DNA of 47,304 bases. It comes from an uncultured Marinoscillum sp. Its GTDB lineage: Bacteria; Bacteroidota; Bacteroidia; Cytophagales; Cyclobacteriaceae. Numbering within the stretch: the stretch's first letter is position 1; each line of letters begins with the position of its first letter. Location of the stretch: positions 1-47,304 of the forward strand of contig CACLDR010000011.1 of the NCBI GenBank assembly GCA_902605755.1, given 5' to 3'. Shown here in pieces: positions 43,886 through 47,304 of this stretch. The notes under the pieces were generated by a model, which was given only the letters and a program-made list of their open reading frames with translations, searched no databases and had not been told where the DNA came from. Made by a program: the position numbers and the translations under genes.

Positions 43886-45850
43886 CTATTTATTATCATT
43901 TTCGAAAAAGCGCTCATATTCATCTACCGACTCCTCCTCTACCTCAATCTCCTGAATATCATATTTCAATACCTTAAATTCAGTACGCCTATTGATTTGA
44001 TGCTCTACTTCTGTTTGCGCATTTTCAATCATTAATTTTGTTTCTCCATAACCTTTTGCCAAAACTCTTTTAGACTGAATGCCGCGACCAATCAAGTAGT
44101 CAACAGCTGATTTAGCCCTTCGTTGCGATAAATCCAAATTATATGCATCGGTATTTCTGTCATCAGTGTGCGAACCTAATTCGATGTAAATCTCAGGATT
44201 ATCCTCCAACATAAGTACCAGACTATCTAGAATGAAGGCTGCATCGGTGCGTATTTCAGACTTATCCAAATCATAATAAATGTTATTGATCACAATAGTT
44301 TTCTCAATCACGATTTGATCTAATTCGACATCTAATTCAAAGAAAATATCAGTCTGAAATTGAGTGAGCGTATCTCTTCTAATGTTTCTACCAACGGTAG
44401 AAAATACTTTTCTAGCGGAAAAATAAGTAGATTTTTCAACCCTAATATTATAATTTTCCTGCGCATAGACTCGAAATTTATAAACACCATCCTCTCGAGT
44501 AAAATATTCATCTAATATTTGCCCATCCTCCGAAATTAAGGAAACTTTCGTATTAGATACCGTTATGGCTGCTCCACCATCATCCTTAGTAAGAGTTTTG
44601 CCAGTTAAAAAATAATTGATGATTTTCAAATCAGGATCGTCGTTAACAAATGTATAAATATCATCGTCCCCCTTACCTCCTGGTCTATTTGATGAAAAGA
44701 AACCGCGCGTAAGATTATATTCATAAAATCCAAAATCATCAGCAGAAGAATTCATTGGAGAGCCTAAATTTTCTATAATCATAGAACCTCCAATCCGAGT
44801 CGCCTTAAAAACATCTAGATTACCAAAGCCAGGTTGACCATCCGAGGAAAAATACAAGACCCCTGATTCAGAAATAAAGGGAAACATTTCATTCCCCGGA
44901 GTATTGATCTCAGGACCTAAATTTTGTACATCTACCCATCGCCCTCGACGATCTAATTGTGCAATGTAAAGATCTGCCCCTCCAAAACCTCCAGCTCTAT
45001 TAGAGGCAAAATATAAAGTATTTGCTTCTTTATTTAGTGCTGGGGTACCATCATATGCATTGGGATCATTTATGTTAAGGGGTCTGGGCGTACCCCATTT
45101 ACCATTTCGGTATCTGGCAGCAAAAATATTGACTTCGAGAGTTCCACTGGCTTTACCAGAGTTCCCTTTCGCAAATAATATGTAGCTCCCATTGGCTCCT
45201 AGAGCCAACGAACCCTCATTAATCATAGGGTTATTGATAATTGGATCTAGTGAAGTCAAAGTTCTTAAATTTACCTTAGCTCCCTTAGTCGCAACGCTGT
45301 AAATATCGGTAAAAGGGGTTCCTGTACTTTTATATATCTTACCCCCATCACGATTAGAAGTGAAATAAAGCCTTCCATTTTCAAAAACCGGTCCATATTC
45401 CGCTCCTTGGGTATTGATCTCTTCTAAATTCTTAACTCTAAAAAAGGTTTCGGTATCATACATATCATCTAAGGAGGCCAGACCCTCTATTTCATAGGTC
45501 ATTAATTTATAAATCAGATCGTCCGTTACTTTAGGCAAAGCATCTTTTAAAACCTTGCGAGCATCATCGTATTTTTGATTAGCTTTCAAGGATCTAGCAT
45601 AATAATAGTAAGCATCATCTTGATCAACACCTGACTTTAAAGCTGATTCATAGAATGATTCAGCATTCTTTATTCTATTCGAGAGTCGATAAGCCTCGGC
45701 AACCTGGTAGTTGGTTATACCATCATTGGTTTTCGTTGACTTCCCATGCTTTGCGATCATACCATCATAATTCCCTTTAATTAATTGCTTGGCTGGAGAA
45801 ATACAACTACTGAATAAAAACAAAATTAAAAGTTTCCGAAAATATTTCAT
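43886..45850 (-). CDS. PorE-like TPR/PD40/OmpA lipoprotein
   Basis: The 654-residue lipoprotein (signal peptide ending LFLFSSC) has the domain order of PorE, the peptidoglycan-binding component associated with the type IX secretion system. It has TPR repeats (about 45-115, AEAYRLSNRIKNAESFYESAL and DDARKVL) and a PD40 beta-propeller (about 145-400, with repeats such as LYFTSNRDGGKIY, LYFASNRAGGFGGADLY and FFSSNRPGGKGDDDIY). A carboxypeptidase-regulatory-like beta-sandwich (about 415-490) and a C-terminal OmpA domain (about 540-640) follow. The OmpA domain has ELGSHTDDRNTDAYN and LSQRRAKSAVDYL, which bind peptidoglycan. Many paralogues with this layout exist in Bacteroidota, so PorE identity is likely but not proven. 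It may anchor T9SS machinery that exports the VCBS protein at 715-3336. Confidence 0.85.
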   Translation of the reverse strand: MKYFRKLLILFLFSSCISPAKQLIKGNYDGMIAKHGKSTKTNDGITNYQVAEAYRLSNRIKNAESFYESALKSGVDQDDAYYYYARSLKANQKYDDARKVLKDALPKVTDDLIYKLMTYEIEGLASLDDMYDTETFFRVKNLEEINTQGAEYGPVFENGRLYFTSNRDGGKIYKSTGTPFTDIYSVATKGAKVNLRTLTSLDPIINNPMINEGSLALGANGSYILFAKGNSGKASGTLEVNIFAARYRNGKWGTPRPLNINDPNAYDGTPALNKEANTLYFASNRAGGFGGADLYIAQLDRRGRWVDVQNLGPEINTPGNEMFPFISESGVLYFSSDGQPGFGNLDVFKATRIGGSMIIENLGSPMNSSADDFGFYEYNLTRGFFSSNRPGGKGDDDIYTFVNDDPDLKIINYFLTGKTLTKDDGGAAITVSNTKVSLISEDGQILDEYFTREDGVYKFRVYAQENYNIRVEKSTYFSARKVFSTVGRNIRRDTLTQFQTDIFFELDVELDQIVIEKTIVINNIYYDLDKSEIRTDAAFILDSLVLMLEDNPEIYIELGSHTDDRNTDAYNLDLSQRRAKSAVDYLIGRGIQSKRVLAKGYGETKLMIENAQTEVEHQINRRTEFKVLKYDIQEIEVEEESVDEYERFFENDNK

Positions 45851-45909
45851 TAATTAAACTTTTGAAAACAAACGTTATAATACTTTTCAATCACTTTTTT
45901 GGATAACAT

Positions 45910-46395
45910 TTAAATGAGGTATTTCTTACACCAAGATTGATCGACGGTTTGATACCAGAATTTTTTAAACTCCGCTACACTGGAAACCGAGTTATTTAAA
46001 ATGATGTCATCTGGCTTGATTTTATCAGAAATTATGGCTTTTTTAATCTGGCTTATATTTAATACTGTTATCTCTTTATCAATCACGAATCCAATCTGGG
46101 TTCTATCCGTCAAGGAAATCTCATAAGTCCGTTCTAATGATTTCATAAAAGCAACTGACGCATCAATACTGCAACCACTAGCACCATGAGATGACTCATC
46201 AACTGCAAGAACAATAACTTGATCATAATATAACCTATAGGAGGATTTTATTGCAATTCCATGCGCATCCCAAGAGGCTAAAAATTCTTGCAATGAGGAA
46301 TTAATACCTTCTATTTCTGCAGATGAAAATTTTCGATTACATTGATAAATCCATAACCGAGCATCCTCCGGCATTTGATCAAAAGATTTCTTCAT
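45910..46395 (-). CDS. Conserved Bacteroidota protein of unknown function
   Basis: The 161-residue cytoplasmic protein has a recognisable conserved core: WIYQCNRKFS near the start, FLASWDAHGIAIKSSYRLYYD, VIVLAVDESSHGASGCSIDASV with a central GASGCS motif, LTDRTQIGF and a C-terminal ILNNSV. It is seen across Bacteroidota and is sometimes labelled ABC transporter ATPase, but no Walker motif is present and that label is not supported. It lies between a CCG-domain Fe-S protein (44 bp upstream) and the PorE-like gene (59 bp downstream). A TAACTTTG box in the gap suggests its own promoter. The function is unknown. Confidence 0.75.
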   Translation of the reverse strand: MKKSFDQMPEDARLWIYQCNRKFSSAEIEGINSSLQEFLASWDAHGIAIKSSYRLYYDQVIVLAVDESSHGASGCSIDASVAFMKSLERTYEISLTDRTQIGFVIDKEITVLNISQIKKAIISDKIKPDDIILNNSVSSVAEFKKFWYQTVDQSWCKKYLI

Positions 46396-46412
46396 AAAGC
46401 TATATTAAGTTA

Positions 46413-46420
46413 CAAAGTTA
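46413..46420 (-). promoter_or_regulatory. Candidate -7 box TAACTTTG for the 161-residue protein gene
   Basis: A perfect TAnnTTTG match on the minus strand in the 44-bp gap after the CCG-domain gene, 17 bases before the downstream ATG. No -33 TTTG is seen at normal spacing. Confidence 0.35.
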
Positions 46421-46439
46421 GACTTTAAGTTTGAATATT

Positions 46440-47231
46440 TTAGAGCCCTTGGGATTCGGCAATAAGTTCTGCCAAATCTCTTACCTGTACAGACTCCTCT
46501 TTTTCTTTATTTTTAACACCGTCACTCATCATGATCATACAGAACGGGCAAGCCACTGCAATGGTGTCTGCACGAGTCTTTAATGCTTCCTCAGTGCGTT
46601 CAATATTGACTTCTTTATTCCCTTTTTCTGCATCTTTAAACATCTGCCCTCCTCCTGCTCCACAACAAAGCCCTTTGGTTTTACACCTTTTCATTTCAAC
46701 TAATTCAGCATCTAAGGCTTTCAATACTCTCCTAGGCGCCTCATAAATATTATTAGCTCTGCCCAAATAACAAGAATCATGAAAAGTTATTTTTCTTCCC
46801 CTAAAAGCGACTTCGGTTTCCCTCTGAATAACCTTCCCCTCATCGATAAGCTGCTGCAAATAGGTAGAATGATGGACTACTTGATAATTTCCACCAAGTT
46901 CAGGGTATTCATTCTTTATAGTATTGAAACAATGCGGACAAGCGGTTACAATAGTTTTTATACTGTAAGCATTTAACATTTGAATATTAGATATCGCCTG
47001 CATTTGAAAGAGAAAGTCATTCCCCGACCTACGGGCTGGATCACCAGTACAAGTTTCCTCAGGGCCTAAAACAGCAAAATCAACTCCAACCTTATTCAAT
47101 ATTTTGGCAAATGCCTTAGTGACATTTTTATAACGTTCATCAAATGAACCTGCACAGCCCACCCAAAATAGAATTTCCGGAACCTTTCCCTTGGCAGCCA
47201 ATGCCGCAACTGTTGGTATTTTTATATCCAT
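46440..47231 (-). CDS. CCG-domain Fe-S protein (HdrB/GlpC/LutA-like)
   Basis: The 263-residue product carries two cysteine-rich CCG domains, as in heterodisulfide reductase HdrB, GlpC and LutA, which bind iron-sulfur clusters and shuttle electrons. The first domain has WVGCAGSFDERYK, EETCTGDPARRSG and VTACPHCFNT. The second has HDSCYLGRANN, LCCGAGGGQMF and AVACPFCMIMM. It is cytoplasmic with no signal peptide. The upstream gene, whose last codons are at 47242-47304, is probably a 4Fe-4S ferredoxin-type partner subunit. Together they would form an electron-transfer module of unknown donor and acceptor. Confidence 0.88.
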   Translation of the reverse strand: MDIKIPTVAALAAKGKVPEILFWVGCAGSFDERYKNVTKAFAKILNKVGVDFAVLGPEETCTGDPARRSGNDFLFQMQAISNIQMLNAYSIKTIVTACPHCFNTIKNEYPELGGNYQVVHHSTYLQQLIDEGKVIQRETEVAFRGRKITFHDSCYLGRANNIYEAPRRVLKALDAELVEMKRCKTKGLCCGAGGGQMFKDAEKGNKEVNIERTEEALKTRADTIAVACPFCMIMMSDGVKNKEKEESVQVRDLAELIAESQGL

Positions 47232-47241
47232 TACAATTTAA

Positions 47242-47304
47242 TTATTTATCATTTTTCAATTCTTCTAACCAATTGAAGCGATCTTGATGAGAAAATTTCC
47301 ACGG
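47242..47304 (-). CDS. C-terminal end of the gene upstream of the CCG-domain protein
   Basis: A minus-strand frame entering from the right edge ends in TAA at 47242, giving the last 20 residues WKFSHQDRFNWLEELKNDK preceded by P. It is 10 bp from the next ATG, so the genes are cotranscribed. In Bacteroidota the CCG-domain gene usually follows a 4Fe-4S dicluster/heterodisulfide-reductase-like subunit, which fits, but identity is inferred from context only. Confidence 0.55.
   Translation of the reverse strand, partial: PWKFSHQDRFNWLEELKNDK

Overview
The window is AT-rich DNA from a member of the Bacteroidota, most likely order Cytophagales. The evidence is a secreted protein with a C-terminal type IX secretion (T9SS) sorting domain, a PorE-like TPR/PD40/OmpA lipoprotein, a lipoprotein with an acidic tract after its lipobox cysteine, bacillithiol synthesis (BshA), DUF4403 and DUF6503 lipoproteins, a lineage-type mutL-rhomboid-rhomboid cluster, and -7 boxes of the form TAnnTTTG. 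No phage, CRISPR array, rRNA or intact insertion sequence was found. Most genes are housekeeping, with a few accessory islands.

Layout. 1-4560 (minus strand): the 5' part of a GNAT acetyltransferase, then a VCBS/FG-GAP T9SS cargo with an unusual basic N-terminal extension, a small surface lipoprotein, and an ECF sigma factor with no anti-sigma factor beside it. 5001-8269 (minus): a tight three-gene operon, VWA protein, MoxR/chelatase-like AAA ATPase, AlbA_2 protein. 8339-9463: bshA. 9848-13747 (plus): small membrane protein, mutL and two rhomboid proteases, meeting rlmN (13750-14784) tail to tail. 15499-17297 (plus): TRAP permeases DctQ and DctM with no binding protein. 17498-17572 (minus): a tRNA-Pro with anticodon AGG. 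17659-23928: DUF4403 and DUF6503 lipoproteins, then the trkA-trkH-lgt operon. 24045-29491: a TesA-like esterase and AGCS symporter, divergent from a YbbA/YbbP-like ABC pair. 29514-34266: M28 peptidase with a coupled ureohydrolase, and glnS. 34467-39085: FKBP lipoprotein, then rnr, a polyprenyl diphosphate synthase and a third rhomboid. 39086-40302: a 1.2 kb intergenic region with two related hairpins and possible gene debris. 40303-47304 (minus): manA-lipB, purM, the PorE-like lipoprotein, a conserved unknown, a CCG-domain Fe-S protein, and the last codons of its upstream partner.

How the genes work together. Envelope biogenesis is a common thread: Lgt lipidates lipoproteins, of which the window encodes at least six; the PorE-like protein and T9SS serve the secreted VCBS protein; and three rhomboids, an FKBP isomerase and a YbbAP-type ABC pair act at the membranes. 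TrkAH imports potassium, AGCS and TRAP permeases import small solutes, and the M28 peptidase plus ureohydrolase suggest peptide and nitrogen recycling. The least understood unit is the VWA-ATPase-AlbA_2 operon, whose ATPase departs from consensus in both Walker motifs. Several start sites were moved downstream from the longest open frame, using lipoboxes, family lengths or stop/start overlaps. All functional calls rest on motifs recognised by eye, not on database searches.
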